The notes below the pieces were generated by a model. The model was not told where the DNA came from, ran no database searches, and saw nothing but the letters and a program-made list of their open reading frames with translations. A stretch of DNA of 64,000 nt from Crocinitomicaceae bacterium (GTDB lineage Bacteria > Bacteroidota > Bacteroidia > Flavobacteriales_D > Crocinitomicaceae). A program made the translations under genes and the position numbers. The DNA is taken from assembly GCA_017983465.1 (NCBI GenBank), contig JAGOBK010000004.1, positions 186,001 to 250,000 of the forward strand. Direction: 5' to 3'. This document shows positions 50,633-60,513 of this stretch, piece by piece; positions within the stretch are counted from its first letter, which is position 1, and every line of letters begins with the position of its first letter.

Positions 50633-51046
50633 TTAGTGAAGGTAGCAGCGTCCACTGGAATTCGTTGTTTTGTTCTTGCATCGGACACCTTTTTGAGTGG
50701 TTCCGGTACATTGTCGAGCGGTCGTTGTTGGTTGTTTTGTCGAGCCTCCATCACAGCAATTGGTTCCAACTGTTCTATCATGTATTTTGCAGGTGCAGCT
50801 GTTCGATTTGCTTCGGTTACAGGACATGCACAGCAATTGAATGTTTGACGCTTCACTGCTTCCCCCACACGAAAAAGGAGTGATGTGATCGTATTCCAGA
50901 TTGGATGAACTTCCACAACAATTACAGGTTCCGCCATCTCTGGAGTACACGATTTTTTTCGTCGTTTCCGAAATATAGCGACTCTGTGAAAAGCCGGAAA
51001 TGCTGATGAATAGGAGTGCGAGGAATAAAAGGATTTTTTTCATCAA
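50633..51046 (-). CDS. Secreted HNH endonuclease with Cys-rich tail
   Basis: A 137-residue nuclease with a signal peptide (MMKKILLFLALLFISISGFS, cleavage near residue 22). The HNH/zinc core is CNCCG (C41-C44), YDHITPFSCGG (H54), SNIQLLCMSCNRSKSN (N68, C73, C76, N77): the ββα-metal pattern with a zinc site. After a spacer comes a second Cys-rich segment, RQCTGTTQKGVRCKNKT then GRCYLH, a motif known from small zinc-binding tails. Secretion of an HNH enzyme fits extracellular DNA degradation or a toxin-type role. The second Met (51043) is an equally good start. The alternative overlapping frame (50608-50937, same strand) has none of these motifs. Confidence 0.82.
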   Translation of the reverse strand: MMKKILLFLALLFISISGFSQSRYISETTKKIVYSRDGGTCNCCGSSSNLEYDHITPFSCGGSSEASNIQLLCMSCNRSKSNSCTCKIHDRTVGTNCCDGGSTKQPTTTARQCTGTTQKGVRCKNKTTNSSGRCYLH

Positions 51047-51221
51047 TCAATTATTTTTCTTCGTGAGATTAATTCATAAAAGTAATAGATTTTGAAAGAT
51101 AATTAACTTGGGCACATTCGTATCAACTGAATTTGTTTCCAATTTCAATTTGATTTTTAAACATGTGAAATTTCCCCCACGAAATGTTATCAACAATTGA
51201 GGTAAATCGCTTGAAAGCAAG

Positions 51222-51229
51222 TATCTTTG
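51222..51229 (+). promoter_or_regulatory. Promoter of the DUF4494-pdxH-M16 operon
   Basis: TATCTTTG (51222-51229) matches TAnnTTTG, and TTG at 51197-51199 lies 22 bases upstream, within the 17-23 range described for Flavobacteriia. The ATG follows 19 bases downstream. Confidence 0.6.
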
Positions 51230-51248
51230 TAAGCTAAAAAATTACCTC

Positions 51249-51872
51249 ATGAATAGTTGGTTTACCGTTAAAGTAAAATACACAAAACAATTAGAAAACG
51301 GATCGTTTAAACGTGTTTCCGAACCTTATTTATTAGCTGCCATGACTTTTACGGATGCAGAGGCGCGTATCTATGAGGAATTGGGTACGACCATTCGTGG
51401 TGAGTTCCAAGTAACGGGAATTGCACGAACGGATTTACATGATATTTTTCAATACGACGATACTGAAACATGGTTCAAATGTAAGGTGACTTACGACCGC
51501 ATGGACGAAGAAGGGGAGAAAGCGAAAACGGTTTCTCAAAACTTCTTGGTTTCTGCAGCAAACGTGAAAGAAGCGTATGAGCGCACGGTGGAAAGTTTGT
51601 CGACCATGATGATCGATTTCGTGATTGCTTCCATCGTTTCTTCTCCAATCGTAGAGATTTTCCCTTACCGCGAAGAAGATGTTCAGAGTCCAGCTATGAA
51701 AAAAATCGCTGTTGAAGACGACATCGAAGAACGCACACCAGTTCGCGCCGTATTCTCTGCTTCTGGATCTGATTTCGACGATACCGAAGAAGAAGTATTT
51801 GTTGCAGATGAATCTGATGATGATGCTACCAGTGAGTTAGAGGACGATTTTTCGAATGACGAAGCCGAATGA
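51249..51872 (+). CDS. DUF4494 protein
   Basis: A 207-residue cytosolic protein whose first ~140 residues match the DUF4494 pattern (MNSWFTVKVKYTKQLENGSF, FTDAEARIYEEL, FKCKVTYDRMDEEGEKAKTV). It looks like two tandem alpha/beta units (about 1-70 and 75-140). The last ~55 residues are very acidic (EEEVFVADESDDDATSELED) and probably disordered. The function is unknown. The stop overlaps the pdxH start by four bases, so the genes are translationally coupled. Confidence 0.85.
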   Translation: MNSWFTVKVKYTKQLENGSFKRVSEPYLLAAMTFTDAEARIYEELGTTIRGEFQVTGIARTDLHDIFQYDDTETWFKCKVTYDRMDEEGEKAKTVSQNFLVSAANVKEAYERTVESLSTMMIDFVIASIVSSPIVEIFPYREEDVQSPAMKKIAVEDDIEERTPVRAVFSASGSDFDDTEEEVFVADESDDDATSELEDDFSNDEAE

Positions 51873-52513
51873 GTGAATGGTTGAAAAAATACCGTGAAAA
51901 TCATGCGGATTTCGACAAAGGTGAATCGTTGACAGATCTTGGTTCGAATCCATTTACCGCCTTTTCTCGCTGGTTCGATGAAGCAGTGCAGAACGGAGAA
52001 GTGGAAGCGAATGCGTTTGTGCTCAGCACCGCCACTGCGGATGAAGGAGTGAGCTCGCGCATCGTTTATTTGAAAGAAATGAAGGATGAACGTTTTGTCT
52101 TTTATACGAATTACTTGAGTCAAAAGGGCCGACAAATGGCGGCGCATCCACATGTTTCCATGTTGTTTTTTTGGCCCGGATTACAGCGTCAATTGCGCAT
52201 CGAAGGTACGGTTGAGAAAGTTTCGGAGGAAGTAAGCGACGCCTATTTCGCTTCGCGTCCAAGGGAGAGTCAACTGGGTGCTTGGGCATCCCAACAATCG
52301 AGCGAATTGGCACAAGCCGAAGACTTAATCGCTGCATTCGAGAAATACGACCGTCAATTTCCAAACGAGGTCCCGCGTCCACCACATTGGGGAGGATATG
52401 CGATTCAAGCAACCAGCATCGAATTTTGGCAGGGACGTCCATCGCGTTTGCACGACCGTGTGGTGTTTCAATTCCTTGAGAATTCATGGAAACAAATCCG
52501 TAAAAATCCATAA
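51869..52513 (+). CDS. pdxH: Pyridoxamine 5'-phosphate oxidase
   Basis: FMN enzyme oxidising pyridoxine/pyridoxamine 5'-phosphate to PLP. It has 214 residues. FMN-binding and active-site signatures: SSRIVYLKEMKDERFVFYTN, SQKGRQMAAHPHVSMLFFW, RQLRIEGTVEKVS and the C-terminal FWQGRPSRLHDRVVF. It overlaps the DUF4494 gene by four bases and shares one base with the M16 peptidase gene. Confidence 0.96.
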   Translation: MSEWLKKYRENHADFDKGESLTDLGSNPFTAFSRWFDEAVQNGEVEANAFVLSTATADEGVSSRIVYLKEMKDERFVFYTNYLSQKGRQMAAHPHVSMLFFWPGLQRQLRIEGTVEKVSEEVSDAYFASRPRESQLGAWASQQSSELAQAEDLIAAFEKYDRQFPNEVPRPPHWGGYAIQATSIEFWQGRPSRLHDRVVFQFLENSWKQIRKNP

Positions 52514-53754
52514 TGCGAAAATTTCAACCCACGTGTCACGTTTTGTCGAATGGAATCCGAGTGGTTCACTTGCAGGTTCCTAATCAAGTGGCGCATTTAG
52601 GCTTTTTCTTTTCGGCTGGATCACGCTACGAACAAGCCCACGAAGTTGGACTAGCACACTTCCTCGAACATTGTTTGTTTAAAGGAACGAAGACACGCAA
52701 TGCCTTGCACATTCTCTCAAGGATTGATGCGGTTGGTGGAGAATTAAATGCCTACACGGCGAAAGAAGAACTGTGCTTGCACGCTTCGTTTTCCAAAGAA
52801 CACACGAAAAGAGCCTTGGAATTGTTAGCGGATATTTCCATTAACTCCACTTTTCCTGAAAAAGAAATTGAGAAAGAAAAGGAAGTGATTTTAGATGAAA
52901 TCAACTCCTATTTAGATAGTCCTAGCGACAAAATATTCGATGATTTCGAAGAACACTTGTTCAAAAATCACCCACTTGGCAACAACATTTTGGGAACGAA
53001 AGAAAGCGTTTCTAGTTTTACCCAAGCGGATTTACAGCGCTATGTGAATGCGTATTTCACCGCTGATAACATGGTGGTTTCATACGTTGGAAACATGAGT
53101 TTCAAGAAATTGGAACCATTGATGGAAGCGACTTTGAGTCACATGCCATTAACGGCTCCACGCACGGATTTCTTGTCCTTTTCTTCCTATTCGCCCTTTC
53201 AAATCAATGTGAAAGAAGCGAATTACCAAGCGCATGCCGTTCTAGGTGGAATCGCACCGAGTTACAAAGATGATGACCGCATGGCGATGTCTTTGCTGAT
53301 TAACATTCTTGGTGGACCCGCACTGAATTCCAAGTTGAATTTGTCGGTACGCGAGAAATATGGTTTAGCGTACACGGTGGAAGCGAGTTATTCTTCCTTC
53401 GTGGATTCTGGATTCTGGCAAATCTATTTCGGTTGCGAGGACAAAAACATCAACCGTACTTTGGACTTAATCCACAAGGAATTACTGAAATTTCGATCGA
53501 AGGAATTGAGTTCAGTACAATTGGCACGTGCAAAACAACAGTTCAAAGGTCAAATGGCTTTGGGGATGGATGTCAATGCCGGACTCATGCAAGGACTTGG
53601 GAAAAGCATGTTGGCCTTTAATCAAATCGATACGATTCAAGAAATTCACCAAGGAATTGATAAAATCACGGGAGCAGATATCTTGCGCTTAACAAACGAA
53701 TACTTGGCAAAGGATGCGATTTCATCCTTGATCTTTGGCGTAGCTCAGGATTAA
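52513..53754 (+). CDS. M16 family zinc metallopeptidase
   Basis: A 413-residue insulinase-family peptidase with the inverted zinc motif HFLEH (about residues 49-53, in GLAHFLEHCLFKG) and the downstream Glu in the region EKEIEKEKEVILDE. N- and C-terminal halves are both present (the C-terminal with YGLAYTVEASYSSFVDSGFW). There is no signal peptide, so it is cytosolic, like the processing-peptidase-type M16B enzymes (YmxG/PqqL group). It shares one base with pdxH and its end overlaps the convergent YggS-type gene by four bases. Confidence 0.92.
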   Translation: MRKFQPTCHVLSNGIRVVHLQVPNQVAHLGFFFSAGSRYEQAHEVGLAHFLEHCLFKGTKTRNALHILSRIDAVGGELNAYTAKEELCLHASFSKEHTKRALELLADISINSTFPEKEIEKEKEVILDEINSYLDSPSDKIFDDFEEHLFKNHPLGNNILGTKESVSSFTQADLQRYVNAYFTADNMVVSYVGNMSFKKLEPLMEATLSHMPLTAPRTDFLSFSSYSPFQINVKEANYQAHAVLGGIAPSYKDDDRMAMSLLINILGGPALNSKLNLSVREKYGLAYTVEASYSSFVDSGFWQIYFGCEDKNINRTLDLIHKELLKFRSKELSSVQLARAKQQFKGQMALGMDVNAGLMQGLGKSMLAFNQIDTIQEIHQGIDKITGADILRLTNEYLAKDAISSLIFGVAQD

Positions 53755-54410
53755 CGTCCGCCGAAAATCGAACTTCCCACACGAATCATGGTACTTCCTT
53801 CTTCCATGGCGATTTGATAATCTCCGGACATTCCCATGGAAATTTCCTTGAAATAAGTGTTATCCTTGAATTGACTTGCTTTCAACTGATCAAAAATACG
53901 TTTGAGTGACTGGAATTCACGGTGAACTTGTTGTTTGTCGTCTACAAACGAAGCCATTCCCATCACGCCAACCACACGAATGTTTTGACACGATTGAAAT
54001 GCGTCACTTTCGATTAATTCTTTCGCTTCTTCTAATGAAAGTCCAAACTTGGTTTCTTCTTGTGCGATGTGAAATTGCAAAAGCACATCAATGCTTCGCT
54101 CGTTTTTTTCTGCTTGTTTGTTGATTTCTACCAACAGTTTTAAACTGTCCACCGCATGGATCAAGTGAACAAAGGGAGCAATGTATTTGACTTTATTGGT
54201 TTGCAGGTGTCCGATGAGGTGCCAGTGAATGTCCTTGGGAAGAACTTCGGCTTTATCGACTAACTCTTGTACTTTGTTTTCTCCGAATGCACGTTGTCCT
54301 GCGTCGTACGCTTCTTGTAAATCGCTAACAGGTTTCGTTTTGGAAACAGCGATTAATGCAACGGTTTCGGGAAGAGTGGCTGTGATTTCGTTTATTCGTT
54401 CAGCAATCAT
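53751..54410 (-). CDS. YggS-family PLP-binding protein
   Basis: PLP homeostasis protein, 219 residues from the ATG at 54410. This start is preferred because it makes a four-base ATGA overlap with the DUF1015 gene and begins directly at the domain; the open frame runs 51 bases further. Signatures: LIAVSKTKPVSDLQEAYDAG (Lys binds PLP), AFGENKVQEL, WHLIGHLQTNKVK, and EEGSTMIRVGSSIFG at the end. It is a TIM-barrel of the alanine racemase N-terminal type without racemase activity. Confidence 0.94.
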   Translation of the reverse strand: MIAERINEITATLPETVALIAVSKTKPVSDLQEAYDAGQRAFGENKVQELVDKAEVLPKDIHWHLIGHLQTNKVKYIAPFVHLIHAVDSLKLLVEINKQAEKNERSIDVLLQFHIAQEETKFGLSLEEAKELIESDAFQSCQNIRVVGVMGMASFVDDKQQVHREFQSLKRIFDQLKASQFKDNTYFKEISMGMSGDYQIAMEEGSTMIRVGSSIFGGR

Positions 54411-55639
54411 GCGTGCAATTGATAAATGGTGAGTCCACTTCGTAATTTCGGTTCCACCCACGTAGATTTTGGCGGCATGTTCATTCCGGCATCCGCGACT
54501 TCTTTGACTTGGTCAATGGTTGCGGGATGTAGGATAAATCCAACTTCGAACTTTCCGGACTTGATTTTATCTTCAATGGAAGACAAGGACTCATTTCCGG
54601 GGACGAATTCTACTTGATTGCTCGTTTTTAAGTCGACAATCCCCAACAAGGGTTTTAAAATTAAATCACTGAGAATAAAGGAATCCAATTGTTCTACTGG
54701 ATTCGATTCATTGATGTACGAATGATCTGGCTCGAAAAGGTACCAGTCATTTCCCATGCAAATAGTGAATTGATGTTCTTTTTTTGGTTCAGCCGCACTT
54801 GGAATGGATTTCATGCTTCCTAGTTCTCTCATCGCAGAAACGAATTCATCTTTCGTAAATCCGTTCAAACTTTTCAATAAGCGGTGGAAAGCCAATATTT
54901 TCACATGATCTTTCGCTACGATGTAACTTAAAAAGTATCCCGTTTCCGCTGTTGCAGTTCCTTGTTCGGCTTTCATTTGTGCATAGCGAACGGAGGAAGC
55001 CGAACGGTGGTGTCCGTCAGCGATGTACAATGCATCCACTGATTTGAACAGTGCTTGACATTCCTTCGTTTGAGCAAGCGAAAGTACCCAAAGTTCATGT
55101 TTGATGCAATCGGTCGTTGTAAATTCGTATTCTGGTCGCTCAGCGCTGACGTTTTCAATGAGTTCATTGATTCGCGACTGTGGATCGTAAGTCATTAACA
55201 CTGGTTCAGCATTGAATCCTACTTGGTCCAGATAGTTCGTAAAAACTTCTTCGCGCAGGGTCAATGTTTGCTCGTGTTTTTTGATATCGTTATCGATGTA
55301 TTCTTGCACACTCGCGCCACCTACGATTCCAATGACAGAGAAATCTCCTTTTGATTGACGGTAGATGTACAAATGTTCTTCGGCATCTTGAATCAGAATG
55401 CCTTTATCCAAGAAATCGTTGAATTGCGTTTTCACCAATTGAAATCGTTCAATCGAATTCGCTTTGGTTTTCACTGTTGTACTGAACTCCGGATTGATGA
55501 TGTGCAGGAAGGTAAATGGATTATCTTCCAACTTTGCTTTCAGCACGTTCTTTTTGTAGGAGTAATAAGGCCTTGTCGCGACTAAATGAACTTTATCACG
55601 AACAGGACGAATCGCCTTGAATGCTGAAATATCGGACAT
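54407..55639 (-). CDS. DUF1015 family protein
   Basis: A 410-residue cytosolic protein of the DUF1015 family. It has the N-terminal IRPVRDKVHLVATRPYYSYK and the conserved ADGHHRSASSVRYA motif (about 210-223). The function is uncertain; some members have been proposed as a serine kinase or SbnI-type enzyme, which matches the HHR motif region, but this is not established for this protein. The gene is upstream of the YggS-like gene and overlaps it. Confidence 0.88.
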   Translation of the reverse strand: MSDISAFKAIRPVRDKVHLVATRPYYSYKKNVLKAKLEDNPFTFLHIINPEFSTTVKTKANSIERFQLVKTQFNDFLDKGILIQDAEEHLYIYRQSKGDFSVIGIVGGASVQEYIDNDIKKHEQTLTLREEVFTNYLDQVGFNAEPVLMTYDPQSRINELIENVSAERPEYEFTTTDCIKHELWVLSLAQTKECQALFKSVDALYIADGHHRSASSVRYAQMKAEQGTATAETGYFLSYIVAKDHVKILAFHRLLKSLNGFTKDEFVSAMRELGSMKSIPSAAEPKKEHQFTICMGNDWYLFEPDHSYINESNPVEQLDSFILSDLILKPLLGIVDLKTSNQVEFVPGNESLSSIEDKIKSGKFEVGFILHPATIDQVKEVADAGMNMPPKSTWVEPKLRSGLTIYQLHA

Positions 55640-55645
55640 CTTGTG

Positions 55646-57979
55646 TTAGAATTTATAATTCAAACCGAAACTAGGAAGAATAGGGAACTGATAAATTATT
55701 TTTGAAGTAATGCGGTTCACATAGAAAATGTTGTTTCTATTATAAACGTTCGTAATACTTGCTACAATCTCCATCACATCCTTATTCTTGAAATTAAATT
55801 GTTTTTTGAAGGTAATGTCCAAGCGGTGGTAGTACGGTAATCTTTGCGAGTTGAAGGTACCAAGTAAGGTTGTGATCGCACTTGGATTATTTGTAACATA
55901 GTCTGTAGTTACACCACCTGAGAAATTCTCTCCTTGGTAATATCCAGCTGTAGGTGTGAATGGTAATCCAGAACCTAAATTCCAACGAATATTTAATTCG
56001 TAATTTTTTGCTTTTCCGAATAAATATGATCCAACTAGATTTACGTTATGACGTCTGTCAAAGACAGGTGCATAATTTGCGAATCCATCCCAACGGGTAT
56101 TTTTACCATAGGAGTAAACAGCCCATAAGAATAGTCTATCTTTTGAATATTTTGCCAGGAAGTCAATTCCGTAAGATTGTCCTGTTTCGATAATGAAATC
56201 CTTTTTGAAGACATCGTCGATTAGCTCAAACTGGGAAACATCATCGTACAATTTATTTTGATTGATGTTGCTCAACTGCGAGAAGTACTTGTAGTATGTT
56301 TCCACGTTGAAAGACCAATTTTTTCCCAGGTCATATTCCATTCCAAAAATTGCATGCCATGCATATTGAAGTCCGTTTTTCGTGTTTTTCACATTTTGAA
56401 ATTGTGTCACAAATTGCTCTTGAACATTCGTGGGAGCAGACAAAAGTCCATTGAATAAGTTGACAACATCCTTATCCGAAGATGCAGATGTAAAGTTTTG
56501 AGAAAAGCGTCCACCAGAGAATTTAAAACGTAGGTTTTCGTTCGCGTTGTATTTCAATCCAAGGCGGGGTTCAGGAGAAATGGTATTCAAAGAAGCATAT
56601 ACTTGAACGCGTAACCCTGTTTGAATCACCCATCTTCTTTTGATCAATCGGTAATTGAAATAACTTCCAATTTCAGTGGTGAAGTTAATGGCTTCAATTC
56701 TTCGTTTTGCTTCGTTATAGGTGACAAATTCCGTGTTGAATCCATTGATATTGAATCCATAGTTCATTTCACTTTCGTTCTTCAAGAAATAACTAAAGTC
56801 GAATCCAAGGTCGAATCCACCAATTTTCGAGTAACGAGGTTCTTGTGCAGTTTCCGCAAATGTTGTTTGATAGTTGCTTCCGTTCACGTGTCCACGAATG
56901 AATAGTGGTGATCCACTTGGTACCATCAAGAAATTCACGCCTCCACCTGAAGCATCCCATCGAAGGTTTGCGATGTCGTAATTTACGGAGTCTTGGTTGT
57001 GAAATCCGAAAGCGCTTACTTTCGTTCCACCATCTCCGTTGAAGGTTACTTTCCCGTATAAATCGGTAAAATTAAAAGGCAATCCGTTTCCGTCATTGAC
57101 TTTCGGATATAGCGATTTCGAAGTGTAATCGAGTAAACTGTGTTTTGCGGAGAAAACATACGATCCTGGTGCTGCTTTTTCCTTGGTTACTTTTCCAATC
57201 GGTCCTTCTAGTACCATTTTCGCAAGAAAGGGAGATGCTGAAACGCGTCCACCAAATTCTTTGCGGTTTCCATCTCGGTAGGTAATATCCATGACAGAGG
57301 AAACGCGTCCACCATATTTTGACTCGAATCCACCGGTGTAGACATCCACGTTTTTCACCAATTCTGTCTCAAAAATGGAAAAGAATCCAATGGAGTGAAA
57401 TGGATTGTAGATGGTCATTCCGTCCAATAAAACTTTATTTTGAATCGGTGTTCCACCTCGTACGTACAATTGTCCACCTTGATCTCCGGTTGTTACTACT
57501 CCTGGCGTCACACTAATGGCTCCAACGATATCATTCTCCCCACCGTGACTTGGGATACGGTCTAGGGATTTTTGGTTGTATTTCAGTGTCCCGATGAGCA
57601 CTTCATTTTTCTTCTCTTTTGAATCGATGCTGACAACGACTTCTTTCACGTTCTGGGTATTGCGAACAAGTTTAAACTGAACATCGTAAATCTTGTCTTT
57701 GTCTGTCATGTTCACATTGACAAAGGCTTTGTTAAATCGTCCACCTTCAATTTTTAAGATGTATGAGCCTTTCGCTAATTTTGGGATTAAGAATCCACCA
57801 GTATTGTTCGTGAAAGCACCCGCAATAACGGTACTATCCACTTTCAAAAGTTTCACTTTGATATCACTTAGCGGCTCCATATTGGAATCGTCGTAAACAA
57901 ATCCACGGATAGAAAAGTCTTGAGCAAATGTCGAGAATCCAACAAAGGTGATAACGAAGAAAAGTAGTTTTTTTAACAT
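55646..57979 (-). CDS. TonB-dependent receptor with carboxypeptidase-like N-terminal domain
   Basis: Outer-membrane receptor, 777 residues from the ATG at 57979 (an in-frame TTG lies three codons upstream). A signal peptide (MLKKLLFFVITFVGFSTFAQ) is followed by a CarboxypepD-regulatory-like domain (about 25-110), then the plug (about 125-225: RIPSHGGENDIVGAISVTPG and YVRGGTPIQNKVLLDGMTIY) and the beta-barrel. The final strand ends in Phe (GLNYKF). Substrate is unknown; it lacks an adjacent SusD partner, so a polysaccharide utilisation role is not indicated. Confidence 0.93.
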   Translation of the reverse strand: MLKKLLFFVITFVGFSTFAQDFSIRGFVYDDSNMEPLSDIKVKLLKVDSTVIAGAFTNNTGGFLIPKLAKGSYILKIEGGRFNKAFVNVNMTDKDKIYDVQFKLVRNTQNVKEVVVSIDSKEKKNEVLIGTLKYNQKSLDRIPSHGGENDIVGAISVTPGVVTTGDQGGQLYVRGGTPIQNKVLLDGMTIYNPFHSIGFFSIFETELVKNVDVYTGGFESKYGGRVSSVMDITYRDGNRKEFGGRVSASPFLAKMVLEGPIGKVTKEKAAPGSYVFSAKHSLLDYTSKSLYPKVNDGNGLPFNFTDLYGKVTFNGDGGTKVSAFGFHNQDSVNYDIANLRWDASGGGVNFLMVPSGSPLFIRGHVNGSNYQTTFAETAQEPRYSKIGGFDLGFDFSYFLKNESEMNYGFNINGFNTEFVTYNEAKRRIEAINFTTEIGSYFNYRLIKRRWVIQTGLRVQVYASLNTISPEPRLGLKYNANENLRFKFSGGRFSQNFTSASSDKDVVNLFNGLLSAPTNVQEQFVTQFQNVKNTKNGLQYAWHAIFGMEYDLGKNWSFNVETYYKYFSQLSNINQNKLYDDVSQFELIDDVFKKDFIIETGQSYGIDFLAKYSKDRLFLWAVYSYGKNTRWDGFANYAPVFDRRHNVNLVGSYLFGKAKNYELNIRWNLGSGLPFTPTAGYYQGENFSGGVTTDYVTNNPSAITTLLGTFNSQRLPYYHRLDITFKKQFNFKNKDVMEIVASITNVYNRNNIFYVNRITSKIIYQFPILPSFGLNYKF

Positions 57980-58132
57980 GTGTTTCAATAAGAGTTCCCG
58001 AATTTAATGAATTGTTCCCAACAAAAAGCTATCGAACAAGAGTAATCCTTACTCGATGCTGCATTTTTGTAAGAAAACACCAGAAATATACTCACGTTTC
58101 ATGCGTAGAATTTACGAGAATTGCACCAATAT

Positions 58133-59677
58133 TTATTGGACCGTCCCCCAATTTCCTCGGTCAAGGCTACGGTATTGAATGGCTTCTGCAATGTGATTTG
58201 ATTGAATGCTTCCTGATGCGTCCAAATCAGCGATGGTTCTGGCAACTTTGATGATTCGGTCGTATGCTCGAGCGGAGAGTCCAAGTTTGTTCATTGCCAT
58301 TTTAAGTAAATTCGTTCCTGCTTCATCAAGCTGACAATTCGCTTCAAACTCTGACTTTGACATTTGGGCATTGCAATGCATTCCTTCGCGATGATTAAAG
58401 CGGTCTCGTTGAATTTTACGGGCTTTTTCCACGCGTAATCGAATGGACCGACTTCCTTCACTTGGGACAGTGGAAGACAGTTCATCAAAGTTCACCGGTG
58501 TTACTTCCACGTGTAAGTCAATACGGTCCAATAAAGGACCCGAAATGCGATTCAAGTATTTCTGAACAACACCTGGTCCGCATACGCAGTTTTTCTCCGG
58601 ATGGTTAAAGAATCCACACGGACACGGATTCATTGCCGCAACGAGCATGAATCCCGCTGGATAATCAATGGAAAAGCGTGCCCGGGAAATATTGACCACG
58701 CGATCCTCCAACGGTTGACGCATGACTTCCAGTACGTCACGTTTGTATTCAGGAAGTTCATCCAGAAAAAGCACGCCATTGTGCGCCAAAGAAATTTCAC
58801 CGGGTTGTGGATAGGATCCCCCGCCAATTAAACCGATGTCTGAAATCGTGTGATGGGGTTTTCTAAACGGACGCTGGGTAATGAGTCCGACCGGATTTTT
58901 AATCTTACCAGCAACGCTGTGAATCTTGGTCGTTTCTAGCGCTTCTTCGATGGTCATTTGTGGTAGGATGGTAGATAAACGTTTGGCTAGCATCGATTTT
59001 CCGGCGCCAGGAGGACCGATCAAAATCACGTTGTGTGATCCGGCTGCCGCAATTTCGAAGGCACGTTTGATGTTCATTTGTCCCTTCACATCGCGAAAGT
59101 CATCGTCAAAAACATCGGTGTTTTGTTGGAAAGAGGCAGAGACATCTACGATGGTTGCTTCCAAGGCAGATTCATCGTTCATGAAGTCAATGACTTCGCG
59201 GATATTCTCTACACCGTATACCTTTATTTCCTGAACGACGGCCGCTTCTTGCGCATTAATCTTCGGGACGATGATACCTTTAAATCCTTCTTTTTTTGCC
59301 TGCAGTGCGATCGGTAGAATTCCTTTTGTTGCTTGAACGGATCCGTCTAGTGACAATTCTCCAATCATCAAGTATTCATTGAGGTGATCGATTTTCACTT
59401 GTTCACTGACTGCTAGAATTCCAATCGCGATGGGTAAATCGAAAACGGATCCTTCTTTGCGAATATCAGCTGGAGCCATGTTCACCGTGATTTCTTTGCC
59501 TGGAAATTTAAGGTCATTGTTTTTAAAGGCAGCTTTGATGCGTTGTTGACTTTCTTTGACGGAATTATCGGGTAATCCGACAAGATAAAAGTTGACACCA
59601 ATGCCTAAATTGACTTCAATAGTGATGGTGGTAGCATTGATACCGAAGACGGTACTTGAGTAGGTTTTGACTAACAT
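58133..59677 (-). CDS. ComM/YifB-family AAA ATPase (Mg-chelatase-like)
   Basis: A 514-residue ATPase with the ComM layout: an N-terminal Lon-like domain ([20 protein letters not shown] and [20 protein letters not shown]), then the AAA domain with Walker [15 protein letters not shown] (about 219-232) and Walker B region [11 protein letters not shown], and a C-terminal Mg-chelatase-like part ([18 protein letters not shown]). ComM is a hexameric helicase promoting branch migration of incoming DNA in natural transformation; a competence role here is inference. It stands alone on the minus strand. Confidence 0.93.
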   Translation of the reverse strand: MLVKTYSSTVFGINATTITIEVNLGIGVNFYLVGLPDNSVKESQQRIKAAFKNNDLKFPGKEITVNMAPADIRKEGSVFDLPIAIGILAVSEQVKIDHLNEYLMIGELSLDGSVQATKGILPIALQAKKEGFKGIIVPKINAQEAAVVQEIKVYGVENIREVIDFMNDESALEATIVDVSASFQQNTDVFDDDFRDVKGQMNIKRAFEIAAAGSHNVILIGPPGAGKSMLAKRLSTILPQMTIEEALETTKIHSVAGKIKNPVGLITQRPFRKPHHTISDIGLIGGGSYPQPGEISLAHNGVLFLDELPEYKRDVLEVMRQPLEDRVVNISRARFSIDYPAGFMLVAAMNPCPCGFFNHPEKNCVCGPGVVQKYLNRISGPLLDRIDLHVEVTPVNFDELSSTVPSEGSRSIRLRVEKARKIQRDRFNHREGMHCNAQMSKSEFEANCQLDEAGTNLLKMAMNKLGLSARAYDRIIKVARTIADLDASGSIQSNHIAEAIQYRSLDRGNWGTVQ

Positions 59678-59793
59678 AAAATAGAGGTTTTTTAATTTTC
59701 TCCATTTAAGTTAGTCAAATAAATGATTCAAAAACAAGTGAAATCAGATAAAAAACTATGAAAAAAGCGCAAAAAAAACACTAAAATCGAATT

Positions 59794-60510
59794 TTAGTGT
59801 TTAACAGCAATCTTCATAAATGATTGTCCAGTTTGACTATTTTCTACTCGTAAAAAATAGGTTCCAGACATTAACATATTTAAGTCAATTCGTTGCAGTC
59901 CTGTAGATAAATCTTTTCGTAGGATTTCTTGTCCACTTGCTTGAAAAATGCTCAGTTGGATATTCGTCGTATTGCTTAGTTCAAAATCCAAATAATCAGT
60001 AAACGGATTCGGTTGAATATCGATAAAACTCATCCAATTTTCCGTCAGCTTGGCACTTCCGCACGCACCCTCAGTAAATGATACAACACCCCCATGGTTC
60101 GTCGCTTCGCATGAATTGGAATAGGTGATTGAATCACATCCACAAACCGGTTCGTAAATTGCTGGACACATTACATTTAGATTGATGAGATTGCTGTCAA
60201 TACAAGCAAGTACAACCGTCGTATCCTGAATACAAGCGCCATTGCATTGATACGAACTTTGGAAAAAAGAAGTGGAGTAATCCGTGCCATTGGAACCAAT
60301 CATGCTGCATCCAGAAAGCATCACGCATCCGGAATCACTTAAAGCCCAGCCAAGTGGCATTGCGCACAAGCCGAAATCGACACCAAGTGGAATGACTACA
60401 CAGGTATCGACAATGTCTTTTTCCCAAATCGGATTTGGTTTAATTTGCGCAGATGTATTTGTCCAAGTAAATAGCATTACAATAAGACAGAAAAACAGTG
60501 TTTTATTCAT
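59794..60510 (-). CDS. Secreted Kazal-domain protein with T9SS sorting tail
   Basis: A 238-residue protein in three parts. The Sec signal is MNKTLFFCLIVMLFTWTNTSA. A Cys-rich middle contains a Kazal-type inhibitor domain (CPAIYEPVCGCDSITYSNSC, then EATNHGGVVSFTEGAC). The C-terminal ~75 residues (DIQPNPFTDYLDFELSN to SFMKIAVKH) are a type A sorting domain of the type IX secretion system. It is thus exported across the outer membrane and probably surface-bound. Kazal domains inhibit serine proteases. The gene lies 3 bases downstream of the DegT-type gene's end on the same strand. Confidence 0.86.
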   Translation of the reverse strand: MNKTLFFCLIVMLFTWTNTSAQIKPNPIWEKDIVDTCVVIPLGVDFGLCAMPLGWALSDSGCVMLSGCSMIGSNGTDYSTSFFQSSYQCNGACIQDTTVVLACIDSNLINLNVMCPAIYEPVCGCDSITYSNSCEATNHGGVVSFTEGACGSAKLTENWMSFIDIQPNPFTDYLDFELSNTTNIQLSIFQASGQEILRKDLSTGLQRIDLNMLMSGTYFLRVENSQTGQSFMKIAVKH

Positions 60511-60513
60511 AAA

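Noticed and set aside
50608..50937. 109-residue frame overlapping the HNH gene on the same strand
   Set aside because: It shares sequence with the HNH gene in another frame and has no signal peptide or motif; the HNH frame shows clear domain residues.
51683..52153. 156-residue antisense frame over the DUF4494/pdxH junction
   Set aside because: It mirrors two well supported genes and shows no domain; the low-complexity acidic stretch explains its length.
55051..55300. Possible serine-metabolism operon context for the DUF1015 gene
   Set aside because: serA and serC, which often accompany DUF1015, are not present in this window.
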